From positions 6,780,001 through 6,844,000 of the forward strand of contig CM072873.1 of NCBI GenBank assembly GCA_036937835.1: DNA of 64,000 nucleotides, written 5' to 3'. Of the stretch, positions 12,201 to 27,200 are shown in pieces. Every line of letters starts with the position of its first letter. Positions within the stretch are counted from its first letter, which is position 1. The translations under genes were made by a program, and so were the position numbers. This stretch comes from Pampus argenteus. Its lineage: Eukaryota; Chordata; Actinopteri; Scombriformes; Stromateidae. The notes beneath the pieces were generated by a model. The model made no database searches. It was not told where the DNA came from and saw only the letters and a list, made by a program, of their open reading frames with translations.

Positions 12201-15200
12201 GCACTTTGAGTCTGTCGGACGCTGTCACCTTTTGGTTAATTGTTACATGTTGATTGTTGTTCATCAATGTGACAAAAAGACTGAAATTGTATCAGGAAAC
12301 TCAGGAGATTTTCAGCTTCTCAGTTCTGAAGTTTTTTGTTTTTTTTTACCTATATAATTTTAATTCCTTTTAAGAATCAAGATCCCTTGCATTCAGTGTA
12401 TTTACTGTTTCTGCGTCATCTGACGGGGATGTATGTGGAATTTGGGAGAAAATCTTGAAGTCAGAAGTCAAAATGCCTCCTTAGTTTCTCACCATATTAT
12501 TTGTAATTTAAGGTGATGCAGAATGCTATGAAAACATCCTCATGGAGCGTTTTAATGAGTGACAACAGGGTTGTGTGTATAGCTGGTAAACCTAACTTTA
12601 GCTCAGGAAGTGATACTGAATCTGACTTCTAGGAACCTTCAGGCAGAGCAAGCACTGCTGTCACTCATCATTCCAGCAGAAGTGTTTTTACATCTGCAAA
12701 CATAAGATGTCCTCATTAACAGCCTTTATTGCTGAGACGATAAGACTTTAATTACTTTATATGATCGCTACAATTGTTGATGACACTGTCTAATTTTTAC
12801 ACGTATAGTGGAAACCTTTGAATGCTTGTAGACACAGGAAGTTTGCATGTTGTACGCTGAAACGTTCCTGCAGATCTACAGCGTGTTTCTTATCAACATA
12901 ACAGGGTGCTTTGACTTCACCTGTCATTGACTTGAACCGGGCCCTGCACCTTTGTGCCACATCTACCTATTGACCACCCCACCACAGTGGTATTTCATAT
13001 CAGACAGATCAATAGGTCCTGCCATTCTTCATTAATAATGCCTTTCTAGACCAAGTCTAAATCTACTTCTGCACAGAATAGCAGAATCTATATGCTCTGT
13101 ATGAACAAAGCAAAACGGAAGCAAAACTGATCCCAGAGCAGCGCTACGACTCTGAGATACAAATACAACACATCATGAATTTCTCTCTGAAAATGCTTAG
13201 AAACACAGTGAAAGTGCTGATAAAGCAGGAGAAAATCTGCCTCTGTCACTCCTATACAGTGTCTCAAATATGCAAAGAGATACTTCCTCCTCCTCCTCAG
13301 TCTAAACAGGTGTGTCTGTGTGTGTCTGTGTGTGTGTGTAGGTTCAATCGCATTTGTATCTCACATACTATAAAACCACTCTAAGCAATATCCAAACGGC
13401 GCTTGGTGTTGATTCTCTGTTAATTGAATTTGTATCAGGTAATTGAGTCAGTGGACCAACCTGTTGTTTGCAGGATGTAGACAGGAACAAATTCCACGCC
13501 GTGTCCTCCAGCTCATATTGTGTCAGCACGTTTAAGCCATTCAAACCGTTTCTCTTTGCTCTTATTCCTTTAAGAGGTGCACAACGCAGTATTGTATTGT
13601 GAAAATACACCCGTTTTAGCTAAAATCTCACTGTGGGGCTCTTTTACATCGAATGAGACCTCGTAGATTCACTTTATTTACCCCAAATTAGATCTCGGCT
13701 TCGGATGCGGTCACTTTTCCACCCACAGGAAATCGCAAATCAATACTTCAGAACTGCTTGGATCAGTGGGTGAAGGCTCCCTCCAGAGAAATCTGGATTC
13801 TTCAAAAATTGCTTTTTATTATAAAACATCAAGCTCAGCACATTACTGTTTGCAATGTGCTGAGCTTGTTTCACCCTGCATGGATGCAGGCTGTTAAACT
13901 TCAAATAGTTTGCAAACTCGTTCTTCCAACATATGAAGTTAACTCAGAGCAGCTTGGATGTGTTAAATCTTTTATTCAGTGTCACTTGTCATCCTTCTCT
14001 CTTCCTGTTGAATCTGACATCCTGTTTTCTGAGAAAGCATGGAGGAGATGTGTTTGGATGCTTGGATGCTTTCTATATGTTGTTTCAAAGAGCAGTTACA
14101 AATAATGTATTTGGTTGTTTAATTTGGAGGACTTGTTGCAGTTATCAGATATTGAAGAAGCAAGCTTTTACTACCTTTTATATTTAGACAATTTGACCTG
14201 AGACTCTAGCATCTTTCCTGTAATGAAACACTGGTAAAACTTTACTTTGTCACTTTATTTAGCATATATGAGCATTATATAAACATTTAATAAATTATTT
14301 ATAACACACTGTAACGTGGTTATAAGCAGATATAAGTTGTATTGATGCCCACAGTAGTTTGTACAGGAAACACGTGACTAAATACTCGGCTTGTGTGTTA
14401 AAAACCATTAAATGATTTGTTTATATATACATCTATATTTTGCCGTTAAATTAATATCAACTAAGAGTCATATTGTGAATCACTCCGACACTCCGGCTTT
14501 AACATATTGACAGGAGCTGTTTGTAATTGACATAAACTGCTTGATGGAGTGGAGAGTGAGTGATGGACGCTGCCATGATGAGATAATGTACAGAGCAAAG
14601 TGGGACCGACTGTAAAAAAAAAAATTAAAGAAAATAATGGACTGACTCGTGTCAATTTGATGCCGAGGAAGTCCACCAATGGCGATACAAGGCGGATCAT
14701 CTCCATGACAGCGTACAGCACGCTGCTGCAGAGAGCGTTTGTCCTTGCAGCCTGTAATATGATTCCACCTGCTGTTGCTGTGTTTTAAGGCTAAATTAGT
14801 CCATATCTGAGCTTGAGGTGTTCGTCAGTATGTCGGAAGAAAAAAAAATTTATCAGAAACGTGGAAGCAGAATCTCTTCAGTTGCATGTTCATATCACAG
14901 TCAAATGATAGCTGAAGCATCGTTTGTGGGAATATTCCTGCTAAGAGGTGTATCGTGATAATGGGCCATGTGCGTTAGCAGGGTTAATGTTTTGGTTTGA
15001 GTATAGTTATTGACTGTGTTGTGACTGTGTTTGGAGGAAATATTTTAATGTTTCACCTGCATGGAGTTATATTTATTTTCATATAGCTGCACTAACGGCC
15101 TGTGTAGTGCTATTTACTGTACGGTGATAGTTATGATCCTATTTGACTCCATTAATGTTTTTACTTGTGATTGGTTCTTTCCAGTGACAGAGTAGTGAAC

Positions 15201-18200
15201 TGAAATAAACTCGTTATCAGTCTTCAAATGTGTCTACTTTAATATTTAACTTGTTGAATATTTAAAACTTAAAGAAATACTTCATCAGTTTGTGAAGCAT
15301 GCATATTCACTTCCCTTGTGTAACAGGCAATTAGCTTAGCATAGTATGAAGACTGGAAACTGAGGGAATTTGACATTGAAACGTATTTCTTATTAAAGTT
15401 TTTTGTACAGGTTAAACAAATGAGTTAGTTAATGAGCTTTAGAGGTCCTCATAGGTGGATTTTACCTTTGGACAGAGCTTTCGGACAGTTTTTATGCTAA
15501 GCTAGGCTAACTGCCACCTGGCTCCGGCTTTATATTGAATGGACAAACATGAGAGTGGTTTCAATCTTGTCTTGTTTTAGACAGGAGTTACTCTCAATCA
15601 GGTTTACCAGTACCTATGTGACCTGGAGGAAAAAATATATTACATTGTGGTTGAAGAAATGCGAGAGAGCAATGTGTAGAGAGCAATGGAGCTAATCTTG
15701 AAGTCAAGGTTTCAGAAGAAGGACAGCATATGCAACAAAATGCCAAATTGTTGCATTTGATATGTTGTCGGCATTTTTGGGTGTCTGCCGACTGTTCCCC
15801 CAATGTTTGTTTGGGTAACATTTATATTTCATATGGAAATCACTTCACCTTTAATTTTCTACTATTTCACACATCACTGTGTGACGCAGCACCTTGTATT
15901 GCATCATTTACAACTCGAGTGTGATACCGTCTACATCACTTTCTTTTAAAACCAGAGTGATTCCTGTTTAAAGGCCTTTTTTTTCGTGAGTCTCACCAGA
16001 CAACCGTTTGTGTTGCAGAGTTTCGCAGAGAACACCATGAACGAGCTGCTGGGCTGGTACGGCTACGACAAGGTGGAGCTGAGAGATTCAGACAACCTGG
16101 AGATAGGGGAAACGCCACAGCACATCTCTGTTCTCAAAGGTATCGTATAAAAGCACTGTACAGTAACATGAGTATAGGAGTACTTCACATGTGTATATAT
16201 GAACTAGTCATGAATGGATCATAAAACATGACAAAAGGATGCTGCGGATATGACTTTGTGACTGTGTTAAAGGCCCTAAAAAAATGGATTTATTAATCAG
16301 ACTCTTGCTATGAGTGATGAGCTTTAAACATAAATCTATCCAAGCCCACTATAAAAAAACAGACATGCTTCATCACTTGTGCTTCCAGCGTAGTAAAATT
16401 GATCTATGGAGTCACATTTTAGGCAACCTAGGCTGTTACATTATGGCAGGATTCGCAGTGATTGCAGCATCACCTCATCGGTTGTTTAGTAACGTAATAG
16501 CTTAATTTTCTTTAATTCCTCCCATCTAGAAAACTTGTTGCCAAAAATCCCAGCTCCAACGGAGAGCAGTGAAGACTCTCCAGATCGAGCCAACAGCTCC
16601 CAGTCTTTGCCAGCCTCGAGGAATGGAGTCACAGAGCCCTCCACCACACCGTCCACCTCCACACCCAACACCAAGGAACATGGCAACCTGCCCATCATCG
16701 TCCCCATGATACCCCCGCCACTGATCAAACCCCCTGCAGGTAGGGAGCACGGACACCTTTTTGGAAAGGCACATGCAGGAGATCAATTGAAAAAGTTTGT
16801 TTGTTTGTTCAGAAGTCACATAAACATGTTTATTGCCAACAGAAAGCAGTATGAAAAAGTACTCAAATAGAAAGACCGGCCCAGAACAAAAAGTTTCAGT
16901 GGTTTTTGTGCTTACCCATTTGTGTGTTTTGCACAAGGCTACATTTTTTTCAATTTCCCAAAAGATCAAGGTCATTTTCACTTCATTGCTGATTACAAAT
17001 GCCCAAATACAGTCACATACACACAAAAAGTCAGATTGCATCCGCAGCTGTTCCTACTTGCTGATTCCCCAGCACTTAGCAAGAAAACTGAATGTTTATG
17101 CAACATGAAAACTTTCTGTCTTTGCAATGGCTGAAAGCCTCCAAATCAAGCAGGGACAGGCAACTAATGAGCTACCTACCTGCTGTACACCTTGTTTTCC
17201 TCCACCTGCCCAAGTGTCAATATTTCCCCATCAAATCTCTGAGGGAATGTCCGCGTTCCTTGGCCAGACAGAGGGCTTCATTATCCCTTGCGTCTGCTGC
17301 GGCACAGGAGGTTGGTACGCCCCAGCGGACGGAGCAAGCCGCCTTGGCATCGCCCAAGAGGAGTCCCCACCGGCCCTACCTAGGCGGGGAAACAGATGGT
17401 GTGGTCGCACTTAAAGCCCAGCAACAACCCACCACCCGGCCAACACCCCCTTTAACTCAACCCCCCCACCACCACCACCACCACCAACCCCTACACATAC
17501 ACTGAATTATTCATGTGCCCCGCAAAATCCAACAAAGGACCTTTTGAGGTGCAGGTACGGCGGATGATGGTGGCATTTAGTGTGGCGGCTGCATAATTAC
17601 CGCCGCGTTTCTTCCCGCTCATGCAGATGTGCACTTTTTCAGATGGGCTCGTTATGAGATGCCAGGCAGATGTGGGGAGGCGACAAACAACTTCACCTCA
17701 AAATGTCTTTCTGTATGAAAATGTTGAGATATTATGATAGATATTGTGATTTCATGTCGCCGTTCGAACCTGTTCGTTATGCTGTGGTACATACATTATT
17801 CCGTGCAATGTACAAACCCTGATCCACCCGCTCAGTCAGTTTAGAATGAAACTTGTCCAGCAAAATTGTGATTCTTGTTTCCCTGTTTTCTGTTGGGCAG
17901 CATTCCAGATAGGAAGACACACAAAGGCAGAGAGACTATAAGAATGAGACGGAGGCTAGAGCTGAGGAAAGACATAAAATATGCATGTTGGGTCTACTGT
18001 GCTGTCTTTAGGGCCCCGGGAGGGTTATTCCCTTAATTGTGAGTTAGTCTTTACTTAAAATCTGATGGCTGTGTAGATCCATTAAGCTCAACAAGAGGTG
18101 AAAAGCCTGGCCAGCATGCGATGAGGGGGTGAGCGGGGGTGAAAGACTAATGGGCTTGGATTTTTTCACCCTCACACCCGCGTAGTCATAATGTGATAAA

Positions 18201-21200
18201 TGGGATATACTAGAGAAAATCTCAGAGGATCTCTCTCATTGCAATAGCGACGGCACTAAAAGCCCGCAGCTCATCGCCAGCAGTCACAGTTTACCACAGA
18301 GGAGGCATTTCAGTGTCACTGAGGGTCTGTTAAAATAATTTGTTGCTCACACTGACCACACAGCAGTACCATGGCTACATACCTCTGAATCAAGGTTAAA
18401 AATAGGAAACTATATTTGAAGACGTTTCTACACATTTCAGGGTTTAATGTTGTAGAGTAATATGGATTTTAGTTGAAGGAAGGGTGTGTTGAAGTCAACT
18501 GTAGATTTACACAGATGAATATAAATGTTAGGAGATGGAAGAGATTTGGATCTATGCTGTTTTAGCTTTAAATCCAAATTATTATGTAAAAATGCAAATA
18601 CAATTCTGTTCACTTTAATGACCACACAGGCTAAGCTGCAGGACTTCCAGTACAGCGTATAAAAAGCACAGACGCATCAACATCATTACACAGACAGCAG
18701 TCACATAGCCACAGTCAAAAACTGTGGACCAAAAAAAAATAAAAATCATAATTGGATTTTTTTTAAATGCCAATTATTACTATCTCATTTCCATCTTTTT
18801 TTTTAACTGTCCTCATTTATTATTTGCTTACTTTCTATACTCTGCCAATTAACCACCATCACTGCACAATTCAGTGCATCATTAGCAACCCCAACCTTTG
18901 CAAAATGATGGATCACTCTCTCTACTTTCTCAAACACATTGTTTTTGTGTCACAAACTCCACCCAGCAGACAATCAGAAAACCATCGGACTTATTTGAAA
19001 TTCTGCGTGACCCCGGTGGAGTGAATACACTCACAGATGATGCACATCTGCAGTCTCATTCATACCAATACGATACCCTTTCTCTGAGCCTCCTGTGTAG
19101 ACGCCAAGTCTTCTCCAGCATGAATATAATCAGAGTATATCCTTGTGTCCACTTCAGGATCTCTAATATCACAGAGCACAGCCACAAATAGGCATCTTCT
19201 CATGTCCCAGGCTCATCCGGTTCTGCAGCATTTACCCATGGCAGGGCATCATTATAAATCCTACAGTGGTTTTGTGGCTTGAATCTTGAGCGGATTTAAC
19301 CAGCCCAGCAGCTGTGCTGAATCAGTGGACTTAATGCCTTTAGTCCTTGTGTTTTAATACATCTAGTTGTTACATGCTTGCACTTATAATTTAATAGATA
19401 TCATTCATGCTTAAGCTTATTCTGTAATGAGGATCAGTGTAATCTTGATGCTCCATCCTAACTTACTTTCACTTCTGGTTGTTTTTCTCCAGATGAAGAT
19501 GCATCCAATGTGCAGATCATGTGCGCCTGGTGCCAGAAGGTCGGCGTCAAACGCTATTCTCTCAGCATGGGGAGTGAGCTGAAGAGTTTCTGCAGTGAGA
19601 AGTGCTTCGCTGCCTGCCGCAGAGCCTATTTTAAGAGAAACAAGGTAAAAAAATTATTTCCCTCTAATCATCAACAAGACACTTTAATGTCAGTTCTTAT
19701 AGAGGCTTTACAGTTATGTTAAATTTCTCCTGGTAAGCACATGTGATCATTAGGGAGGTGCAAAGAGTGACTGAAACACTGCTGCATGTATAGGTAGGTT
19801 TAGATTCAAACATGCGAATATAAAACTAACAACTCTTTCTTAAAAATCTTAAAAAAAGGCATGATGAAATTATCGATTGTTACCATGGGGTGAATGATCA
19901 GAAATAAAATAATGCAAATTGGACATGATGCCATTATCATAACATGTAAATGTATATTTTAAATAGTGACTAGGAACAGTGGGAAGCAGCTAGCCTAGCC
20001 ACGTTCAAAGGTAAAAAGTCTGCCTAATGCCTCCGAAGTGCACCAATTTACACTATCATTTGTCTGATCTGAACACAAACAGCAACATACATGACAAGTT
20101 GTGGTTTTACAGGGAGTTATGTGGTGTAATCTCTTAATGAATAGGCATATTTCCCAAAGTGTCACATGATTTCTGACTTTGGTTGAAGTTAGCATTTAGT
20201 TAGCTAAAACAACGTTGGTTAAGTGTCTATAGTTTAGGCAACTAAACCAACAAGTTATGTGTATTGAAAATGAGAATGTAATAAAGAGTACACAAGTGCC
20301 ACCCTGACCCCATTACTTTTTTTTGATTGTGTTTTATTTTCGGGACTATTTCCTGTTTTTTCCTTTACCTTTCCTGTGGTAAAGGGGGAATATTAGTCCT
20401 ATTTGCTAACACTCGGGTTAAAAAAAAGATTTGTGAGTCCAGGCAGAAAAGTCAAAGGCCCAGTACGGTTCCATGATTTCCACATTTAACTCACAACGTG
20501 AATGTTAACACTGCTATACTCAGACAAACTGTAGCTTGAGAAGTAGGGTTTTAGCCAACTAGCCAGCAGGAAAATTTAGCTGACAACCAATCTTAATATT
20601 AACGGATGACCTCTAGCTTCTTACTAGCATACTAGCTACTTATAATGCACACCCTAGCTTCTCCTTGATGTCTTTACCAACGGGCAAACAAAATTTTATG
20701 ACTTTTACTTAGCTAACATGATACTGTGGTGTTCTAGCTAAAAGCTAACATTATTAAAAATACATAAACATTTAGTTTGGTTATATTCACGTTTGTATGG
20801 AAAAGCACAAAAATAAACTGTCTTCTCATCCCTGTTGAAAAGGCCAAGTTCAGAAGTGCAATTATTGTATCCCTTTTATTAACAGGGACGGACAACCTCC
20901 AATATGGCCTCCATAAATCATTAAATCATGTTCCACTTCTGAAAAAGCTAAAGATAGTTTTCATGACTTTTTAATAGTCTTATTACTGTGAGTAGTAGTT
21001 TTATCTGTTGCCGCTTCAGCAATTGTGACCCTAAATTCTGCCTAATGACACAAGGCCTTTTAACTAAAGTTCATTTTTATAATGTCAACTTAAAAACCCT
21101 CTTATTACCTTTTAAGGTTTGGCTTAAGTACAAAATGAATAGGACATAATACAGAAATCATGAGGAATAAATCATGGATTTTGCTATAAAAACACCTTTT

Positions 21201-24200
21201 AGGCAATTAACTCCAAAATGTCTTGGTCGTCATGATGCATAAGAGGCAAGACAGTAAATATCAAAGTTGTTATTGTGTTCTCATTTTGCCCCTAATGACT
21301 GTAGTTAAACAATCTCCTTTCTCTCTTGTACCAAAGCTGGGATATATAAGGAGTTACACTGTGAGTATGACGTGTTTTACTCTCCTGCTTGTCTGTCCTG
21401 AAGTCAGTTATTCATCCAAACATAATCACTTTTTAAGCACTGCACTGGAGCAGGAACCAGATAGGGGTGCACTTAGAGTATGTCTGTTCATTTCAGTTAG
21501 TGATATCCAATTTCTTTTGTTTTCAGACACGTTTTTTTTTTTTACCAAAGCATGAGAATCAAGCTGAGCCTTGTGTCTACTGTACTGTTGCTCATAGTAT
21601 CTGTTTTTTTTTTTTTTAACCTTAACATTGTAGCTCATTTACTTTTATAGTAAGTTTGTAGTTTTCATTGTACTAAATGTTGAAACGGTGACAAATGATC
21701 CGGCTGGTCCCGGTGATGACAAGGCGTCTCTGACATGTTGAAACCTCACGGGAGAAAATGTGACAGTTGCAAGAGCTGCTGAGCTTCATATCAGATCAAA
21801 ACGTGGCTTTTGAACTGGTTTTAATATTGGTCTCTGAGCTCCTAGAGGAGGTCATAGTTGGCAAGATAGCAACATATATATATATCACAGATCAACCAGA
21901 GAGGCAGATCAATTGTAGAGCTGATTGGCCTTATGTATAATTAAACAGAAATAATGGCTATGACATTCATAATCAAAACAGTAAGAATTGTTAGATAGAC
22001 CTTTCTGTATTTCTTTTACTTAAACCCTAATTCTTATTAGTTATATGTTACAATTATAAGAATCATCCCGTTGTCATTGATTTGTAGTTTGTTCAAAGAG
22101 ATTAAATATACTGTGATGGTTTATTTGGATGGATTTTAAGGTGCAGACGTGTGTGCTGAAAAAGGAAAGATGCAGCGATACCATTCCCAAGTCTCTACGC
22201 TCTCCCTATTAATCATCTTGAGTTTTGACAGAGATGTCAAAGCATGCCCTCTCATCGCAGTGACAGCTCTTCACGCAAACTATAGTTGTAGAAAAAGTTA
22301 GAATTTAAAAATGACAGGAGAGATCATATCAGTCTTAGAGAAAACCGTTTACCCTATGAGCTCTGACGTACAGCTTACCAGTCAAACTGTCTTCTTGCTG
22401 ATGTCCCAACCTAACCTTTACTATAAAACGAACAGTTCAAAATACTCTAATAATTATAAAGCACATTTTTTTAAATGTTTTAGTTGCAGCATGATTAATT
22501 AATATAATAACTGATACTGATCAACCCGCTACTCCAAAATCACTCTATTCAGGAACACAAATTGCTGGAGTGCTCCTTCATGTTTTGTATAACAATGAGA
22601 CTTAGCCTCTGTAAAAACCTCTGTAAAGTGTGGTCTTGTAGCTGTTCATAAAGGAACACGGACCATTCAGTTGGTAGATAAAAATAAGAAATAAGAAAAT
22701 GTCCTTGCTTCAGTATATGAGATTCAAATTAAATGTGAAATAAAATCATGGTTAGGAGAAGACTGATAGCCTCCTGGAAATGAAGGACATTTCTCAAATT
22801 GTTTTTTACTTCTTTATTTACTTATTCTCTTGTTGATAGGAGATATGACATTAACTGTGTTGCACTACTTACTAGCTTTGTATATCCTACGCATGTTGAC
22901 GTGTTTTCTCCCCACATAGCATTAGTATTGATACCAATTTAAGACGTCTGCACTTTAACATTTGGGAGGATCCATTGTGCTGTTTGATTCACTTGGAAAT
23001 TGGAGACTAGCAAGCTAGGCTAACTAGCTTCTTTTTCGGTAGCTCCAATCAGAAAGTGGAAGCTAGTTAGCCTAGCTTGCTAATGTTAACACAAATTCCT
23101 ACTACATGGTAGCCATGGTAGTTAGAACCATAACATCATGCCCCTAGACAACATGTAGGCGGTCCTATCACTGCAAAAAGAAATAAAAATTTGTATTTCT
23201 TCTTTTTGGTAATTACAATTTGTCAAATGTCAATTTGCCAAATATGTACACAAGTCAAAACATCTAGATGATGTACTTTTTTCTTGTGGCTTTAACATTG
23301 GAACTACATTAAAAGCAATAAGTCGACAGTTTATAGAAGTATTGCAATTTACATTTACATTCCTGTTAGAAACCAGTCGGCCATGTTGGATGTTTCCCTC
23401 ATCCATCAGCAGAATGCACATGTTCAAACATCACAAATACAGGAAAGGCCTGCTCTGCCACAGGGGCTCAGATTCTATATTTTGTCTGGCTCTTGCACAT
23501 TTGTGCAGGCCATTTGTGTAAGTGATACCCACATGTTTCTTTTCTCATGCACCCACAAGGTTGGCCACAACAACATGGCTTGCAGGCTTTCTTTTTTTTT
23601 CCTCAACAGAAAAAAAAATATTGTCACGGCCGAAAAAAAAAAAAAGGTATCTCATGTCTGTTTATGCTTTGGATAGGAGATGTGGGGGAGGAAGGGGTGT
23701 GGGGGTGCGGCGGCTCTGGCATTATGTTGCATGAAATATCTTCAGCTGCCTCATCCATGAAACCCAATCCCCTCCTAGGGTGACTATGGCTGCTACTTTC
23801 TCACATCTCTGCATACATGTACATTATGTAGTGTGCATTTGTGTGTGGCAAAAGATGATTGATAGTTTAACTTGGGTTAATCACTTATGTGCCTGTTTAC
23901 TGTGTGCTTTAAGCTTCTGGATTAGTTTGTATGGAAGGTGCTGCTTTCCTGCTTGCACTACTCAATTATTCTGTCTGTCACCTCACTCTGCGTGCTCACT
24001 CTCGTTCTCTTTTGACTGTCCACTATCGATTCACAGACACAGCTTGGTTCTTCTTGTTTTCTCTTGTTTTTTTTTAATGCACTGCAACTAACTGCCCCTA
24101 TGTGTGTGTATTTTCCTGGTTTGCATGGTAGTAACGACTGAAGGGAAAGTCCACACTGCTGTGAAAATTATGGGGATTATATGAATGTAATTCAAATTTC

Positions 24201-27200
24201 GGGTGAAGTTTTGCTTTCAGAAGCCTCTACAACAAACAGGCGTATGGTTTCTCCTTCTATCTCACACCGACACATACACCCATAAACACGCTTCCTTATT
24301 GGATACAGTGCCAAGATTACGTTAGGCAATTAGCAGTGATGAATTACCCTCTGTGAGTGTGAAGAATGGTGGCAGAAAAGGTGCAGGTTTGCTTTTACAC
24401 TATATATTTCACACAGTAAACATATTAACGGTTAGGGTTGGATTTTAGTGCAAATGCTGCATGCAGACGTCTGTAACGAATGCATTACTGCAACATCAAC
24501 TGTGATGAAATGTCGCTCGTTGCTGTTGCAATAGCTCCTACAATCTGTTTTCCTATGCAGTTTGGTTTGAGTTCGAGACTGGTATGTTGTGGTTGAAAAG
24601 CAGTGCCGAGCAAAACTAAGTCGAAAACCGGATTTAAAAACTAAAAAAAGTTATCCAGGCTTATTATGTGCCATCTATAAGGGGGATTTATAATATTTGT
24701 TCACTGAAAAAAACAAAACATAGACATAGTATACATAGAATACTATTATATATTTTTTTTTTTATATGTCATACATGAATGAACTATGTCTTCTGCAACA
24801 TAAAAGTAACAAAAAGCATTAAGCAGGCAGGAGACTCCAGCTTATGTTTTACTGGTCATTTCTGCCGCAGCACAGGGCTTTTTGTTCACACCATAAAATT
24901 CCCCCCGGAGACCCCAGACCTCCATCAGTGTCTTTCCCCAGGAGCTCCCTCTAGGTGTGAGGGGGCAGAGTGCTGCTTCATGTCAGCCCAGAAATGTCAC
25001 ATCATCTAAAACACAAACACACACACACACACAGACTCACATGTCTACTCCCTCACACAGCCCCGTGATTGCCTCCCCGCTCATGAACACTCGGCGTTTG
25101 CTTTGCATCTATGTTGACAACCAAGGAGTGCACATGCACAAAATGAATAAGGGATAAGTGGGTGTCTGATTGTGTATGTATGTGCATAACAGCGCCTATG
25201 TTTATAAATGTAGCTTCTTGTGGAACTTTTGTGTGTGATGGAGTGCGTAATGTGTCTGCATATTGCAGGCTCAGGCTCACTGCTGGTTAGAAAGCCTTGA
25301 GGCCAGCCTGACACAGCTTCAGGGCACAGAGAGGAAGGTGATTATCTCATAGCTGCCAGCCATTCAGCTCAAATAAAGACAAAAGTAAGTCACACTAACT
25401 AGGCGTCGAGATTGGAAAAGTAGAGCCACACATGAACATGAACGTGCATGCCTTTGTGTCATTTTCTAAACTTGTAGGTGAGATAAATTAGACAGTACCA
25501 CGGCTTTCTTTATTTACAGGCACACGTCATATTGCACATGACAGTTGTGTTGTCATGATGATCTTAAGCAAAGAAATGTTCTTTGCAACCTTGTGAAGTG
25601 TGAAGAACAATTTACAAATCAGCATGCAAAGAGGATGTTTTTTTTCCGGAGGAGAAACATTCACTGCACTCTTTGAAAAATGAATTTAGTAGAAAGTAAT
25701 TGACCTGCCCCATTCTTGCTGCAATTAAAACAAAATTCAAAGATGTTTGCCACCACAGTATGCTCAGATAGTTCTACACAGCACTATTTGTTTTCAGGTA
25801 AGAAAGCATAATAGTCTCTGTACTGATTACTTTGTTCTGATTCACCAGTTTTTCCAGAAAAAAATAAAAAATAAAATTATATATATAAAAACACTACCCT
25901 CACCAGACAGCCTGTAAAACAAACCTTAGTTTTTGTTGGTGCACACTCTTAAAGTTATCTTATCTTATCCACAAGATGCACTGCAAGCAGAAGTGAGCTG
26001 GCGTTTCCAAAACATGAAACGTAGAGACAAACTTGTCTTTTTTTTTGGAGGTGTGTGTTTTCTCGCCTGTCATGCGAGTAGTGCCAGGGCTGCACCTTCA
26101 TTTCAGGATTCGAGATGAGCTCCGCGGCGCTCCTCTGTGTTTGTCTTTGGATTTCGGAGAGCCTGCCTGTGAGCTTCTTCATGTGGGAAACGCGGCTCTT
26201 TTGGCAGGTGACAGGCACGCACACCTGGACATATATCCGTGCCCAGATGGAAGCTAGCGTAGTGGCAGCTGCTGTGATGTCCCCTCAGGACAGTGGAGTC
26301 GCCAGAGGGGAGCAAGGTGGCCGGTGTCCTGCTCTGTCCTTCTTATAAGGAACTTCAGCTGGGTGGCAGCTGCAGTTTGCTGGCATGATGGCAACAGCAA
26401 TAAGGGGGAAAACAAACAACTTAAAACAAAAAGACACGGAGTGCTATGGCAAAGTGGTGATCGACTTTGACTGTGACACTCACAAACTCTGTCTTACAGC
26501 ATTTTTGCCATATCCATCTATTCTTCTATCTATTTAACTAACTAAATCCCATTCCCTTTATCTGTGTGAGGCTCCCTGTGTGCGCCACACGCCTCGTTCA
26601 CAGTGCCAACACCTCATTAGTACAATATGCAAATGAACTGGCCCAGGGCCAGAGGGTCAGAGCACAAACTGGAGACAGAATAATAGCACAATGGTGCATA
26701 TGTGTGTGTGTGTGTATGTGTGTGTGTGTGTGAAAGAGAGCGGGAAGGGGGGTGAATAGCTAAAATGGGTCAGTCTACACCTACTGTTCATTTAGTGCAC
26801 TAACAGCTTCTAAATAACCATGACCCCATAATCTTGGGTTTTATTTACTCCAACCTTTTGCGACAAAGTTAAAAGATCTCCCTTGTTACATTGCAAAATG
26901 TTAGCGCTGAACAATGTTTTCTGTCACTGTTTCCGTTCCAGTACAAATAACAGCCCGCTTCACGAGACACAAGATAGCAGTATTTGATTTATGTCATGCT
27001 TGGGAGGGGAACCCTACCTGGAGGTGAGGGAAACAGATGGAAGCAGAGGCAAACTCAATCAGTCTTTGGACCAAAAAATGTAAAACGTAAGCCAGAATTG
27101 CCCTTTGGTATCATCGTGAGATGAACAGAGCTGGAGGCCAAATTACCCATGACAAATCAAAGGTTGCAGTGAGCAATTTAAAGGGAACACGATACTAAAG

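Larger units (their letters stand above)
7654..16018 (+). other. sobp: sobp intron 1 (8.4 kb)
   Basis: No additional coding exon was recognised. Contents listed separately are microsatellites at 8206-8254, 8480-8556, 9214-9250 and 10063-10080, a purine-rich tract at 10630-10905, a dispersed teleost repeat at about 11495-11650, a perfect hairpin at 13830-13868 and a foldback MITE at about 15271-15598. The 127-codon open frame at 11974-12357 has no recognisable protein similarity. Confidence 0.7.

Noticed and set aside
11974..12357. 127-codon plus-strand open frame in sobp intron 1
   Set aside because: No recognisable domain, and intronic. Cys-rich composition alone is not evidence.
16526..17041. 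171-codon minus-strand open frame
   Set aside because: It overlaps sobp exon 3 in antisense and continues into intron. The protein has no family features.
17092..17505. 137-codon plus-strand open frame with His/Pro-rich end
   Set aside because: The end is a CAC simple repeat in sobp intron 3. No conservation with SOBP or any family I know.
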